Positions 1 to 10,974 of a stretch of 64,000 nucleotides of DNA are shown one piece after another. The stretch covers positions 744,001-808,000 of the forward strand of contig JANEZZ010001850.1 of NCBI GenBank assembly GCA_026122225.1. Reading direction: 5' to 3'. Made by a program: the position numbers and the translations under genes. Source of the stretch: Heloderma charlesbogerti. Its lineage: Eukaryota; Chordata; Lepidosauria; Squamata; Helodermatidae. Each line of letters starts with the position of its first letter. The stretch's first letter is position 1. Below the pieces are notes generated by a model that was not told where the DNA came from, searched no databases, and saw nothing but the letters and a program-made list of their open reading frames with translations.

Positions 1-1045
1 TGTATTGTCTAATTTGCCCCTGAGCCTCTGACTGCAGTTGGCCTGGCCTAACCTGACTGGTGCTCTCACTATTTCATATTCATTCCTACAGCACCAGGCG
101 CTCACCCTGAACCACATTGTGCATCTCAGATTATGTTTTTTGCGACTTAAGATATTTTCCATGAAAACCTAAACATGTAAATGTACCAAAAATGTATTTG
201 CAAATCATGTATAGCACACCTGGAAACAGGACTGGCTGCAGTTCCCAGTCAAGTGTGGCAAGCCTCAGTTTGGTGCTGCTGCTGAGAGATATTTTTGAAT
301 ATGTTCAGTGGTATATAAACCTATTAATAATAATAATAATTAATAATAATAATAATAAATAATGTGTGAAATCCACCTAACTCTCTTACTTTGAGCAGGT
401 GAACAATGATTTGACACTGCAGTTGCTGTCAGTGTGACAACCTTGAAGGTCAACCTGAATCGCTTATAACATTCTGCCTTTGCAAACAAAGACGGAGAGG
501 AAGCAGACCTGTTTCTTCTCTCTTTTTTTCCAGCTAGCCTGAAGAATTTGAAACATTCACCTGAACTCTTAACATTGTACTCAGATACAGTTGGAAAGTG
601 TTATTAGCGTTTTCTGCCAAGCTTGACAAATAATATACATTTCTCCCCGGTCACTTTGCTGCGATTTTCTCAAAACCTAATTAACCTCCATTCACTCAAG
701 TGTACTTTCTTCAAATACTTACCATGTCTGTCTTTTGAAAATGGGTCTGTTTGCTCAAAGCCCTGAACAGGATACGTTATTATGTCAAAATAAACCATCT
801 GGCCGTACAACTGTTTCTAATTACTTCCATGCCTAGACTGTAAACTTTAGGGTTTGGCACCAGCCTTTCCTTCCAGGATGCTGCCCAAATCCAGCTTCCA
901 GGCAGCTAATCAAAGGCACTTGATGGAGCACAGGGGGAAGGAGCTGGTTTTGGCGAGATCGGAACTCCTGTAAGCCTTCCAGGTCTGTCTGTATTTCGGA
1001 CTCTCCAGGATAGCTCTTCATTTACTGCTGCCCTGGGATCTAACC
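1..1045. other. ITGBL1 upstream region
   Basis: This AT-rich sequence lies upstream of the ITGBL1 start codon. It must hold the promoter and 5' UTR if exon 1 is the true first exon, but I see no convincing TATA box, initiator or CpG island. The only recognisable repeat is a LINE or SINE 3' tail with an (AAT)n run near 290-362. The transcription start cannot be placed from sequence alone. Confidence 0.5.
290..362 (+). repeat. LINE/SINE 3' tail with (AAT)n microsatellite
   Basis: The phrase 'gtggtatataaacctattaataataat' resembles the 3' terminus common to squamate L2/CR1 LINEs and their SINEs, followed by an imperfect (AAT)n tract. The body of the element upstream is not recognisable. Confidence 0.5.
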
Positions 1046-1146
1046 ATGTATACACAAGGGCTCCTCAGCTTGGTGCTGCTCCTGTTGATGTCTTCACTGT
1101 TCGTCCTGCTGTCTGCTACTCCACAAAGTTTCTCCTTGTCCCTGCG
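1046..1146 (+). CDS. ITGBL1: ITGBL1 exon 1 (start codon, signal peptide)
   Basis: This is the first coding exon of integrin subunit beta-like 1, a secreted protein built of ten integrin-type EGF repeats. The ATG opens 33 codons plus two bases, beginning MYTQGLLSLVLLLLL. The leucine-rich core is a typical signal peptide, with likely cleavage near LLSA|TPQ. The stretch TPQSFSLSLR matches the family's conserved signal-peptide end (PQSFSxSLR in mammals). The exon ends in CG followed by a GTAAGC donor, leaving phase 2. The first base of the exon at 3267 completes an Arg codon, and joined translation gives the SLRS..CRLS join expected for the family. Functional work on the human protein links it to extracellular matrix and integrin-related signalling; that is family knowledge, not seen here. 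The 5' UTR limit is unknown. Confidence 0.92.
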
Positions 1147-3266
1147 GTAAGCTAGGATTTTAAGCTCCATTGTTTTGTTTAGCAATTAGCTTTAGGGGTG
1201 TGGGCAACAGGTTGTGTGGCAAGAAAGTGGCGTTATGAGGCCTCTCTCTGTGTGTTTTTCTTCAACCTACTTCTTGCCTCTGTAAAATTAAGCAAAAATC
1301 ACATGTGAGTGCAGAAGCAAAGCTGTATATGTAATTTGCATTTTGACAATGAACCGCAGATGTGCATGATTCATAAACTGTGCCAGATCAGAGGGGTTAG
1401 GTAGAGATGTGCCTTGAATTTTGAGCTTGACCCTCATGAGTGCAAGTTGGATCTCCTGGAATGTATTGACTTTGTTGTCCTGGGCTCCAATATCGTCTAA
1501 TTAATCTGTATTAATATTATACCAGTTTTGCCCTCCTCCAGTTCACAGTCCTGGTGAAAGCAGCTTTTTGCAGAAATCTGGTACCCTGGACCAATTTTGG
1601 TCCTGACCTAGGAAAAACAACAAGGAGGAGGAAAATCCACACATTCCCGCAACAGTTATAAATTCAAATTAAGATGTATAGGAATGTGTGTAAAAATGTT
1701 AAACATTCCATGGTCTGGCATTTGTAACTTGACAGTTTGTGTTTGAGCCCTGCTCCATTCCATCACCCTGAGGAGGAAAATATTTAACTCTGTACTTTAA
1801 GAAGAACAACCAGAGTCTGATTTGGATATTCAAACACACTGATGAAACAAATATATTGGTCATGTCATCTGCTGGTTTCAGTCCTGGGTTCAATCCCATA
1901 ATTCCAGGCATTCTAATTTGGGAGGTTATGGGGGAGGGAGGGGAACTGATGAGTTAAAATAATACATCCCCCGGTATTTTTCAGTATGTTGAGGGGTACC
2001 TTGATCTGGAAAAAGTTTGCAATTCTGTATCTTCCCCTCCAGAACAGTAGTGCATTGCAAAGGTAGATATGACACCAGTTAGCTAGTTGGATAACTTACA
2101 CAAAACTATTTGCTAGGTCCTAAGCTTCACACATGTACAGATCACACAGTACAGGTGTGACTATGTACCATGTATTTGTACTATGGTGCAGTACAAATAT
2201 CAGTCTTTCCATGGCTCTTATATTTTCCCAGCACCCCCACGAAGGTGCTGTTCTTTCTATTTGCAGATGGGGCTAAGTATGAGTGTGATTCAAGTGGTAG
2301 TACATGTGTGGCTGAGAGAGAGTGGCTTGGCCAAGGGCCTCTGCCAGGTCCTTCCATGCAGAAGGAAAGAATAGTGTGAACCAGGCTATACCCACAGGAA
2401 GCTTGCACCCATTTCTGTGTCATGATATTCCTTCCCCCCAGCTGCCGGGATCATAAAAATAGCAGCTGACTCCGCACGTGTACCGCTTGATTCACGCTAG
2501 CTTTCCTCCATGCAGTTGTGTGCCTGCGTACAAGATCACATGCAGGAATTTGGCAGTGTGAACCAGCCTGACAATTATCAGATGAGACCATGGCTGAATA
2601 AACTTTTTGATTCAACCAAGGTTGCAGCCTAGCAGCTTGTCCCCAAGGCAAGAAGAAATCAAACCTTCTCTCCACTTCTGCAATTCACCCATGCCCCACA
2701 TTGACATTTGCTCTGCTTGGTCTGGCTGTGCTTCTCTTTTTTGCGTTTATCAGACAGGATGATCCAGTTAGGCTCAGAGTTTTGGTCTAGCCTACTTCAG
2801 AGGATTGCTGTGTGAATAAAATAAGGTAACACCCCATCCCCCAGTACTTTGCCCTAAGTACCCTAGAGCAAGGGCAGCATACAAACGTAATAAATAAATA
2901 ATGTCTAGCAAGGTGCTTCCTTCGTCTTCATTTTGCACAAATAAATTGTTCCAGGAGCGTTTGCTCAAATCACACTAGGTTTTGTTCCAAGAAAGTATTT
3001 AGCATTGTGGTGTGGATTTTGCAGGCATAATTCACTGTTACTGTGGGATTCCACAACTGCTTCATCCCATTAGAACCCCAAATATGTGCATTTTCTAAAA
3101 ACAAACAAACAGGGGTCTAGAAAATAGGTTGCCTGAGTTTAGTTCGAAACTGATCTATGTACTGATCAGTACAGTGGGTCAGGTAAGTAGGCCCCGCAGC
3201 AGCAGCTCCTCCAGCACTTGTTCTGTGATTCTTTTTGAAACTGGCTGTCTCTTTCATCCCCTGCAG
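1147..3266 (+). other. ITGBL1 intron 1
   Basis: A 2,120-bp intron with a GTAAGC donor. Its acceptor is a pyrimidine-rich stretch (gtctctttcatcccctgcag) ending at 3266. Inside, 2240-2345 faintly resembles an ancient MIR/L2 core (a cagatgggg-like stretch and a gagagagtggcttggccaagg stretch). A degraded SINE 3' end sits at 2780-2905. Nothing else is recognisable. Confidence 0.85.
2780..2905 (+). repeat. Degraded SINE 3' end
   Basis: The sequence follows the 3' half of the squamate tRNA-derived SINE seen better at 5241 and 9125: a 'cctacttcagaggattgctgtgtgaataaaa' analogue, a 'gcagcatacaaacgtaataaataaata' end and an AATAAA-rich tail. The tRNA-like head is missing. Confidence 0.5.
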
Positions 3267-3478
3267 GAGTGGTGTGGGAAGCACTTCATCTTGCAGACTG
3301 TCCCAATCTGAGTCAGAGCGCAGGTGCCGAAGTCCAGGTGGAAAATTGTGCAGCGGCAGAGGCCAATGTAACTGTGGGGTCTGCATCTGCCAAGTGACCG
3401 AGCCAGGCAAATACTATGGGCCACTGTGTGAATGTCATGAGTGGGTGTGTGAAACCTACGATGGACAGACTTGTGCAG
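3267..3478 (+). CDS. ITGBL1: ITGBL1 exon 2 (first integrin EGF repeat)
   Basis: This 212-bp internal exon lies between a CTGCAG acceptor and a GTAAGC donor. It encodes the N-terminal mature region and first integrin-type EGF repeat of ITGBL1. Eleven cysteines are visible. They include the I-EGF signature CNCGVCIC, then [18 protein letters not shown] and [12 protein letters not shown], close to what is known for vertebrate ITGBL1. Exon phase is 2 in and 1 out. The trailing G would complete the Gly of the conserved CAGHGKC motif in the next exon. The open frame continues past the donor only into non-homologous intron sequence. A real, constrained exon is supported by intact frame, splice sites, cysteine spacing and continuity with exon 1. 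Integrin beta subunits carry similar repeats, but the signal peptide directly followed by I-EGF, without PSI or beta-I domains, argues for ITGBL1. Confidence 0.94.
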
Positions 3479-3752
3479 GTAAGCAAGACTCACCAGGCCA
3501 CAAGGGTTTCAGAGCCTGGTCTTGGCATCCCAGACATCTGAGCCAGTGGTGGCAAATGTGGGGCATGGGAAAGCCTTTTCTGTTGGGTTCCTGTCTGAGT
3601 AGAGACCTGTGGGGCTCCTGGAGATTCTGAGTGTAGTTGGGTGAAGGCAGCAAGACTGAGCTGGTTGAAGCCACTAGGGAAGAAAAAGCTTGGCTGAGCC
3701 ACCAGCAGGGTTAGAATTAAAATGGTAGTCAATGGTTGAAGCTTATTTGATC

Positions 3753-4928
3753 AACTAGAGATCAAATCACCAACATTCGCTGGATCATGGCGAAAGCAAG
3801 AGAATGCCAGAAAAATGTCTATTTCTGCTTCATTGACTACGCTAAAGCCTTTGATTGTGTGGATCACAACAAACTGTGGCAAATTCCTAAAGAGATGGGA
3901 GTACCAGACCACCTTACCTGTCTCCTGAGAAACCTATATGAGGGTCAAGAAGCAACAGTAAGAACCAGACATGGAACAACCGATTGGTTCCAAATTGGGA
4001 AAGGAGTACGACAAGGCTGCATATTGTCGCCCTGCGTATTTAACTTATATGCAGAGTACATCATGAGAAATGCCGGGTTGGATGAATCACAGGTCGGAAT
4101 TAAGATTGCCGGGAGAATTATCAACAACCTCAGATATGCAGGCGATACCACCCTAATGGCAGAAAGCGAAGAGGATCTAAAGAGCCTCTTGTTGAGGGTG
4201 AAAGTGGAGAGTACAAAAGCTGGTTTAAACTCAACATTAAAAAAATGAAGATCATGGCATCTGGCCCCATCACTTCCTGGCATATGGAAGGGGAAGAAAT
4301 GGAAGCAGTGACAGATTTTACTTTCTTGGGCTCCAAGATCACTGCAGATGGTGACTGTAGCCATGAAATTTAAAGACGCTTGCTCCTTGGGAGGAAAGCT
4401 ATGGCACACCTGGACAGCATAGTAAGAAGCAGAGACATCACCTTGCCGACAAAGATTCGTATAATCAAATGATTCATATAATCAAAGCTATGGTTTTCCC
4501 AGTAGCAACGTATGGCTGTGAGAGCTGGACTATAAGGAAGGCTGAGCGCCGAAGAATTGATGCTTTCGAACTGTGGTGCTGGAGAAGACTCTTACGAGTC
4601 CCCTGGACTGCAAGGAGGTCAAATCAGTCCATCCTAAAGGAAATCAACCCTGAGTGCTCATTGGAAGGACCGATACTGAAGCTGAAGCTCAAATATTTTG
4701 GCCACCTAATGCGAAGAGAAAACTCCCTGGAAAAGATCCTGATGCTGGGAAAGATTGAAGGCAAAAGGAGAAGGGTACGGCAGAGGATGAGATGGCTAGA
4801 TAGCATCACCGATGCAATGAATATGAACTTGAGCACACTCCGGGAGAGAGCGGAGGACAGGAAGGCCTGGCGTGCTATGGTCCATGGGGTCACGAAGAGT
4901 CGGACACGACTTAACGACTGAACAACAA
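3753..4928 (+). mobile_element. BovB (RTE) LINE, 5'-truncated copy
   Basis: RTE-clade LINE of the BovB family, which is known to be abundant in squamates and to have moved horizontally among vertebrates. Only the 3' part remains. It begins inside the reverse transcriptase at the equivalent of 'aactagagatcaaat' and ends in the BovB 3' terminus (gtcggacacgacttaac followed by gactgaacaacaa). It is the same family as the - strand copy at 27918-30824. An unambiguous TSD was not found. Confidence 0.92.
3787..4921 (+). pseudogene. BovB ORF2 fragment (reverse transcriptase C-terminal part)
   Basis: The reading includes FCFIDYAKAFDCVDHNK (RT motif A), VRQGCILSPCVFNLYAEY (motif B) and LRYAGDTTLM, where the catalytic YADD box has become YAGD. 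A frameshift follows near 4240 in an A-run. An in-frame TAA near 4370 breaks the next segment. A small local duplication (ataatcaaatgattcatataatcaaag) lies at 4460-4485. The last 150 codons (4469-4921) run open through the family's C-terminus and stop just before the 3' tail. The element cannot encode active RT. Confidence 0.9.
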
Positions 4929-4938
4929 GGGTTTAGGG

Positions 4939-5074
4939 AAGCTTTTCCCAACATAGTGTCCTCCAGATGTTTTTGACTACAGCTCTCAGCATTCCCAACC
5001 ATTAGCCATGATGGCTGTGGCTGATAGGAGTTGATGTCCTAAACACCTGGAGGGCACCAAGTTGGGGGAAGCTA
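4939..5074. mobile_element. Palindromic hAT-type MITE with perfect TSD
   Basis: A 136-bp hairpin element of the squamate family whose arms read roughly CTTCCCCAACCTGGTGCC then CTCCAGATGTTTT. It is flanked by a perfect 8-bp duplication GTTTAGGG at 4931-4938 and 5075-5082, the TSD length of hAT transposons. It sits two bases beyond the BovB end. Terminal bases are diverged from the usual CAG. Confidence 0.8.
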
Positions 5075-5113
5075 GTTTAGGGTTAAGTTATTAGAAACTA
5101 GTTGATTAGAACA

Positions 5114-5161
5114 GAATGTCAGGAGCTGGAAAAAACCAGGAGAATGTCAGGAGCTGGAAAA
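5114..5161. repeat. Short tandem duplication
   Basis: Two copies of 'agaatgtcaggagctgg' followed by an A-run, with a short intervening 'aaccagg'. The unit is about 27 bp. Confidence 0.75.
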
Positions 5162-5240
5162 GGAGCAATTATGCATCAGTGATGGTTCCTCCTCTTCTGA
5201 GTTGGAGGCCATGTGAGATACCTTGGGCCTTTCTCTAGCT

Positions 5241-5450
5241 AGTGAATCAGTGTGGTGTAGTGGTTAGGGTGCTGAACCTGGACTGGTGAGGCCCTGGCTC
5301 AAATCTTCACTAAGTCATGAAGCTCACGGGATGGGTCAGCCTCTATCGCTCCGCCTAACTTCCCTCATAGGGTTGTTCTGAAGATAAGAGAAGGAGGACC
5401 ATGTGGACTAGGAAAGGCAGATTATTAATGCAAAAAATTAAATTAATAGC
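5241..5450 (+). repeat. tRNA-derived SINE
   Basis: The head 'gtggtgtagtggttaggg' matches an RNA polymerase III A box. 'ggctcaaatcttc' is a decayed B box. The body (catgaagctcac, then cctcatagggttgttctgaagataa) is the MIR-like/L2-tailed SINE body common in squamates. The tail is A-rich. Confidence 0.75.
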
Positions 5451-6169
5451 TATTGGCTCCATATACACTTAAAAGGGTGTTCAGTGTGCATGTTATTAGT
5501 TACATACTCCAGTAAGCCCAAACGTTGACTGAGTGCTACCTTTGGCTTGAGGTTGTAGGGATCTTGGAAGGCAATGGTCCTATAGTCTAGACTGTGGCAC
5601 ATTGCAAGAGGGTGCGACCTGAGTCTGCCCTCACTTTTGGGGTGTCATTTAGGGTTGTCAACTGGCCCTGTAGCAGTCCCTTTAATGGCTGTTTGATATG
5701 TAGACATTAGCAGACAATAATTATTTCTATGCCATGAAAAACTTCACCTGCTGATTTCTGTATATTAAACCACACTTAAAGCTATGGGGACAGAACAGAC
5801 AACCTTTTTTTCTGGCTAGTTGGCACCTTTTTTCCTGGTATATTGTCCTGAGATCACATAGATGACTTCTAGGGGAGTGTTGGGGTTGACGAAGAGTGAA
5901 GGTGTGGCCCCTAGTGTAGGCACATAATTCTCCCCAGAAAATCCAAGGGTCCATCTGGTTTGTGTTCTGAACAGCTCAGTACTGTGTCCTCTTTTTTCAG
6001 GGTCTGTAGATCAGTCCATGACAGTTTTTAGTAGAGAATATTGTTATTGGTGACATGATTTATCCTTTGAAAACAGTTTGTTTATTTTTTAGTCACATGA
6101 GATAATAACATTTAACTAGTTGCAGCATAGGGAGAAAAAAGGATCACTTGCCTGCCTGTACAATTCCAG
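5451..6169. other. Unassigned intronic sequence
   Basis: AT-rich sequence without recognisable repeat termini, open frames of interest or strong palindromes. Confidence 0.5.
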
Positions 6170-6945
6170 TTATGTACCTTAGTATGCTGGTGAAAGGCAC
6201 GTGAGGCCACTGAGACCACTTTTGCTTCTAATGACAATGATGGCTCCAAGCTCTGCACCTGGTCTTTTGAGGGGTGCAGTCAAACAGGAGAATCCCCTCA
6301 CATCTGCTCTGCGGATCAACCCACTAGCAGTGCCTCCATCTTGTCTGGATTGAGTTTCCATTTGTTAGCCCTCATCCTGTCAATTACCATGGCCATGCAC
6401 TTGTCCAGCACCGCACAGCTTCACCTGGCTGGCTCTGAAGAGAAGGAGAAATAGACCTGAATGTCATCTCAGTCCCCCAAATGTCCCCACACAGTGATTT
6501 CATGTGGATGTGAGCAGCGTGGGAGATAAGAAAAGACCTTGCGGGACCCCAAAGGAGAGATGCTGCAGAGTTGAGCAGAAATCCCCCAGCAGCACCTTCT
6601 GTAAATGACTGTTGAAGTAAGAGCAGGACTACCACAAGTCAGTCCCATTCATATCCAATTCGGACAACTGTTCCAGGAGTATCTTTGGTTGATGGTATCA
6701 GTTGCACTCCTCCTAGCTCTCTCCTGACTGAGGTCATCCCACAGGGCAACCAAGGCTGTTTCAGTGCCATAACCAGGCCTAAACCTCAACTGAAATGGAC
6801 TCAGGAAATCTGTCTTATCAAAGGGAGCCTGGATCTGGTCAGCCACCTCTGGCCCTAAGTGCCATGGAGTTGCACATTCCATAAGCTCTGTGTGGACTTG
6901 GTTATTCATTATTAACACTGTGATCCCTTTGGTCTGTTGTACAGA
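6170..6945 (-). mobile_element. Old L2-clade LINE fragment (reverse transcriptase region)
   Basis: Read on the - strand, broken frames give FRPGYGTETALVALWDDL (RT N-terminal fingers, start of motif 1). Further downstream an out-of-frame analogue of the 'KLNPDKTEALLVG' segment appears near 6300-6350. The order is that of the L2/CR1 clade RT seen intact at 31657-32520. Multiple stops and indels show an old copy. Boundaries are approximate. Confidence 0.75.
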
Positions 6946-6976
6946 ATATAGGAGAATAGTGCCTGTTAACTTAGGT

Positions 6977-7500
6977 CAGGAGTAGGCAGTGTGATGCCCA
7001 CAGGCACCAGTGTGCCCCCAGACCCCTTTCCTGGCACCCGCTTGGATGCCCTACCAATCCCACTTTAAAACACATGTGTGCACATGCACACATATTTTCT
7101 TCCAGGCAACTGGGATCACATCTAAACCATGTGAAGGCCTTCAGCTGCTACCGTCTTCATTTCCTATGAATGTCTTTGGGCTACATAATGGGGCTGAGAG
7201 GCATTCTTAGGAGATGAAGAAGGTGAGTGGCTGCAGATCAATGCTTTCCTCTGCAGCATCCCTAGACTCCAAGAAAAAGGAGACGGAAAAGGAAAAGGCA
7301 CTGAAAACTGTGGGTGCAAGGATTTGTTTAGTCTGTTGTGGCTCAGACTCCACCTCTCCCTTATACAAAGTCACTTGGGCAGGTTACTTGTCCTTTGTGA
7401 TTAGCCATGCTTCTCATGGCAGCCATTTTGTGGTAATGCCCATGACAGTTCCTTAAATTGCCAAATGTGCCCACGGGCCCAAAAAGGTTGCCTACCCCTG
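6977..7500. mobile_element. Non-autonomous hAT element with perfect 8-bp TSD
   Basis: 524 bp with terminal inverted repeats CAGGAGTAGGCA (left) and CAGGGGTAGGCA (right, reverse complement), and subterminal GTGCCC-type similarity. It is flanked by a perfect 8-bp duplication ACTTAGGT at 6969-6976 and 7501-7508. CAG termini and 8-bp TSD are diagnostic of hAT transposons. The interior has no transposase frame, so it needed a transposase supplied in trans. Confidence 0.9.
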
Positions 7501-7676
7501 ACTTAGGTGCATCAAGACCACAGTCACCCAAGGTTCCATGTAGACATGCCATAATACATGTCCTAGTTAGACTAATGTGTAATTTCACCCTCTCTGCACA
7601 GATCTTCTTTACCGTGCATTACAGAATAAGCTTCAGTTCTGACACCAGATTCTTGCAAGTGGTGTCTACCTGGGCT

Positions 7677-7760
7677 GCAGTCCTAAACACACTTATTAGG
7701 GGGTAAGTCCCATTGAGCACAGTGGGATCTACTTTTGAGTAAACATGCATAGGATTGCAC
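7677..7760. repeat. Short palindromic dispersed repeat (GTAAGTCCCATTGAG family)
   Basis: Hairpin repeat of about 85 bp: the left arm runs from gcagtcctaa to ggtaagtcccattgag. The right arm is a diverged inverse ending in ataggattgcac. Further copies lie at 19101, 20141 and 34309, with a weaker one at 52281. Confidence 0.75.
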
Positions 7761-9124
7761 TACACAAGAGACACCTACCTCAGGGGCTGCTTTGGCCTGA
7801 TATGAATAGAAACTGTTGAATGGTATAAATATAACAGCATCAGTAAGTTCACTGTCTGTTTTAATTGCTCAGATGCTGTTATCAAGGTTAAGAATTTTTA
7901 AACACATCAATAACATAGAAGCAAAAGAAAATACTGTTTTCTCATTTGTCCAAATACTGGATGTCTTGTCTTTTTTCATATCACATCCTATCTACACATG
8001 TGTACCATTTCCATGTAACGTGTCAATTTTTCAGGCCAGGCCCCACAATTAGGTCAATGTGAATGTTAACAGAGAGTGCCATTAGTAACAAATTCATTCC
8101 AGCAATGTGCTTGGCAGATTTCATAGGAAAAAGACAGCAACTGATTTTAGCAACAATGTTGTTAAGAATAAAAAGTCCAGTAATGACATAGGGGAGGGAA
8201 AACCCTACAATGTGGATGTAAGAAAAAGATTAGTTTGGTGCCTTTGACATTGTGTATTAAGCATTTTCTGCATGATACAGCATTCACAGAACACTCATGG
8301 TTAGGACAGAAGCCATGAAAGGAAAACAGCCATGCATTGGCACATATATGGCACTTATGATTGCATTGTATTTTCACACTTAAAATTTTCAGAGCAAAAA
8401 TGCTGCTTTCAGGGAGGGGTGAAACTCACTAAGGGAAAAAAGTTTAATCTGTGTGTGTGTGTGTGCCTGCCTGCCTGCAACTATTTGCAGCCGGTGAATA
8501 GACTTCTTGTTTCTCCCTCAGTGCCATTTTTCCTCCTCTATTTGGAGCTGCCTTGCACGATCCCAGCCTGTCAGGGATCATGTAATGGATGTGATGACAT
8601 CCCAGTGCCACGTAGCCTGACTGATTTGGCTATGGAGGGATGTCAGTGAGGCCAAATGAAGTAGCATTGCCCTTGCTCTGAATACTGCTTCAGGGGAAGG
8701 GGGAGAGAACGTGTCCCCGTTGCTGAAGCAACCAGGCCGACGCTCGCTGCACCACAATGGCTTCAGCTCTAATAGTCGTGTGGAGTTTTCTGTATAAACT
8801 GAAACTGAAAGCTGCCAGTATCAATATTTTATCTGAAGCCTAACTGCCCTATAGTTTTATTACTATTGCCTTTTCCACCCTAATATTCACTGAGTTCAGT
8901 GACATTTTTGTGGGAAAAGAATTATTGTCAAATAATTTAACCCTCCAACACTTTAGGGGGTCATAAAACACTTGCTTCTGTTTCCCCTAAGCTGTACCAC
9001 TTCATACTCCATGTCTTCTCCTGCAGTACAGGGATCCGTTGGTCTGTAGTGCTTCAAAAACATCCCCCCTCCCTCCCCCCTCTGGGGTTTTTATTAAAGT
9101 AGTGGGTATTTTTAAGTGAATTTG
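7761..9124. other. Unassigned intronic sequence with (TG)n
   Basis: No recognisable element apart from a (TG)n plus (CCTG)n microsatellite at 8450-8478 and a C-rich run near 9064-9080. Confidence 0.5.
8450..8478. repeat. (TG)n/(CCTG)n microsatellite
   Basis: A perfect TG run followed by three CCTG units, read directly. Confidence 0.9.
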
Positions 9125-9365
9125 GTTGCTGTTGTTGTTGTTACATTTGTACCCCACCTTTTTTCCACTTGCAAGGAACCCAAGGTGGCTTACATAACCC
9201 TCCTCTCCATTTTATCCTCACCGCAACCCTGTGAGGTAGTGGGAGGCTGGGAATCAGTGACTGGCCCAAAGTCACCCAGTGAGCTTCATGGTTGAGTGGG
9301 GACTAGAACCCAGATATCCTGAGTCCCAGTCCAATATTCTAACCACTACAACACATTGGCTCACA
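9125..9365 (-). repeat. tRNA-derived SINE, near full length
   Basis: The reverse complement starts 'gtgagccaatgtgttgtag' and continues tggttagaatattgg (A-box region). A B-box-like gggttctagtcc follows, then the body catgaagctcactgggtgac, cctcacagggttgc, and the tail ggtacaaatgtaacaacaac. It is the same family as the copy at 5241, in opposite orientation and better preserved. Confidence 0.85.
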
Positions 9366-10404
9366 CACTGGTTATGTTTGTGTGCTGCAGAAAATCTGTA
9401 TGTATCTTGTATCTCTGTCTTGCTGATGGACAAACATTCATGGCCTCTGTATAATTCATGCAAAGCAACCCAAGTGGTAAAGTAGCATCTTCTGCCTGTC
9501 TCTCCGAAGACAACCTATATTCTTTTCTTATACGGATTCATTATTTAATTAATATATCATGTAACATTGTTTTATATAAAAATTGAGTTTCTTACTAACC
9601 AGACCTGAATAACTTGAGATCCACTAAACCAAAGGTAGCCCATCAGACATATTTGGTGGTCCAATGGGACTCAGTAAACTAGCTTGTTTCATCAATTGTC
9701 CAGGACTGCAAAGAACAACAGAGTAGCTAAGACACAGCTGGTGGACCACATTCAGTTTGCTGGGTCACAAATTTTTCAAGCTCATTGTTAGACAGAACAA
9801 TAAGTATCAAGAATGATTATGGTGATATAGAGCATCAGTTTTGATTCAATATACTACATGTTAGACCTTGCTTCTATTTTTTGAAATCTGTTATATGTTG
9901 AGGTGCTTTGGGCATGATATTACTGTTGACTGAAGATTGATTGCAGTCTTATTTTTCATTCTTAGCAGAGTGTATGGGAACATTCTCATTTTGCTCCTAT
10001 TGTACTGTTCAGTTTAATGAAGACCTTTTAGTTAATCTTTACTTGAGATGGATGCTGATCTCAGCGAGGTTAAACGAGCATATATTGAAAGGGTTGCTTG
10101 TAGTACAAACGTTGCAGATGTGTTGATAATAAAACAGATTGTTGATGTTGTGCCTAAGGAAAGTAAGGCAGCAATATTCCTTATTCCATAAAGTGCCATT
10201 TTAATGCATTCTATAAGTATGTTGGTTAAGCTATCTGAGATCCAGTGTGGCTATAATACATGACAATAACAGGCAGTGCTACCGGATGCTGGGATCACTA
10301 AAAAGGAAAGCAGGTCAGAAAACAGGGTGCTTGCTTTCAGTGTGAAGAGAGGAGACTGGAACCCTATTCAGGCACTCACCTGAACACAGTTGGGCTAAAA
10401 CTGT
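9366..10404. other. Unassigned intronic sequence
   Basis: AT-rich, without recognisable genes or element ends. Confidence 0.5.
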
Positions 10405-10672
10405 TTAGCAGGCAGGGGCATACACACATAGATACCCCCTACAACATCCCTGTGTGTTGGTGCTCCTCTTCAGACTTTCAGCTAAACATGCTTCGAAGGC
10501 CCGGCATGATGGGGAACCCTGATAAGGTAGAAGAGCTTTTAAGTGCATTTAGTAGAATGCACTTAGAAATCCTTTTCAGACGTTTGTGCTAAACACACAC
10601 AGTTCTGAAGAGGAGTCTGGGGATGCGGGGACATTGGGGGCAGGGATTGCATGTGCACCCCTGCCCCCTACA
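10405..10672. repeat. Foldback (palindromic) element
   Basis: Imperfect inverted repeat. The left arm carries caggcaggggcatacacaca, ctcctcttcagactttcagc and aagtgcatt. The right arm carries their inverses: aatgcactta, gttctgaagaggag and tgtgcacccctgcccc. The centre is near 10545. No protein is encoded. TSD is not clear. Confidence 0.7.
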
Positions 10673-10974
10673 TAGTTTTAATCCACCAGTGTGGGCTTGG
10701 ACCATCTTGTGATCAGTTGAGATCTTTCACATATCCCGGCTGCCACTTGGAATCTATTTACTAATAAGCAGGCATAGACTTGTGCAGCCTGTTGAAAACA
10801 TGGTAAAATTCAGCACTCCTTGAACAATTTCAGAGAACATAATTACTTGATTGCTGCAAACATCAATGTTCATTATGCAGCCACAGAAATTTGCATAATC
10901 ACACGTCTTCAAAAAAAGTGCTGCCATGATCAAAGAAACCATGATGGCTGCTTATTCAAACACACTGTGTCTCC

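Noticed and set aside
2240..2345. MIR/L2 relic in intron 1
   Set aside because: Only short phrases match; too weak for a feature call.
3479..3630. Coding extension of ITGBL1 exon 2
   Set aside because: The frame stays open past 3478 but a GTAAGC donor lies exactly at the conserved exon end, and the downstream translation has no cysteine pattern.
5241..5330. True tRNA gene
   Set aside because: A and B boxes are present but the cloverleaf arms are not, and the SINE body follows.
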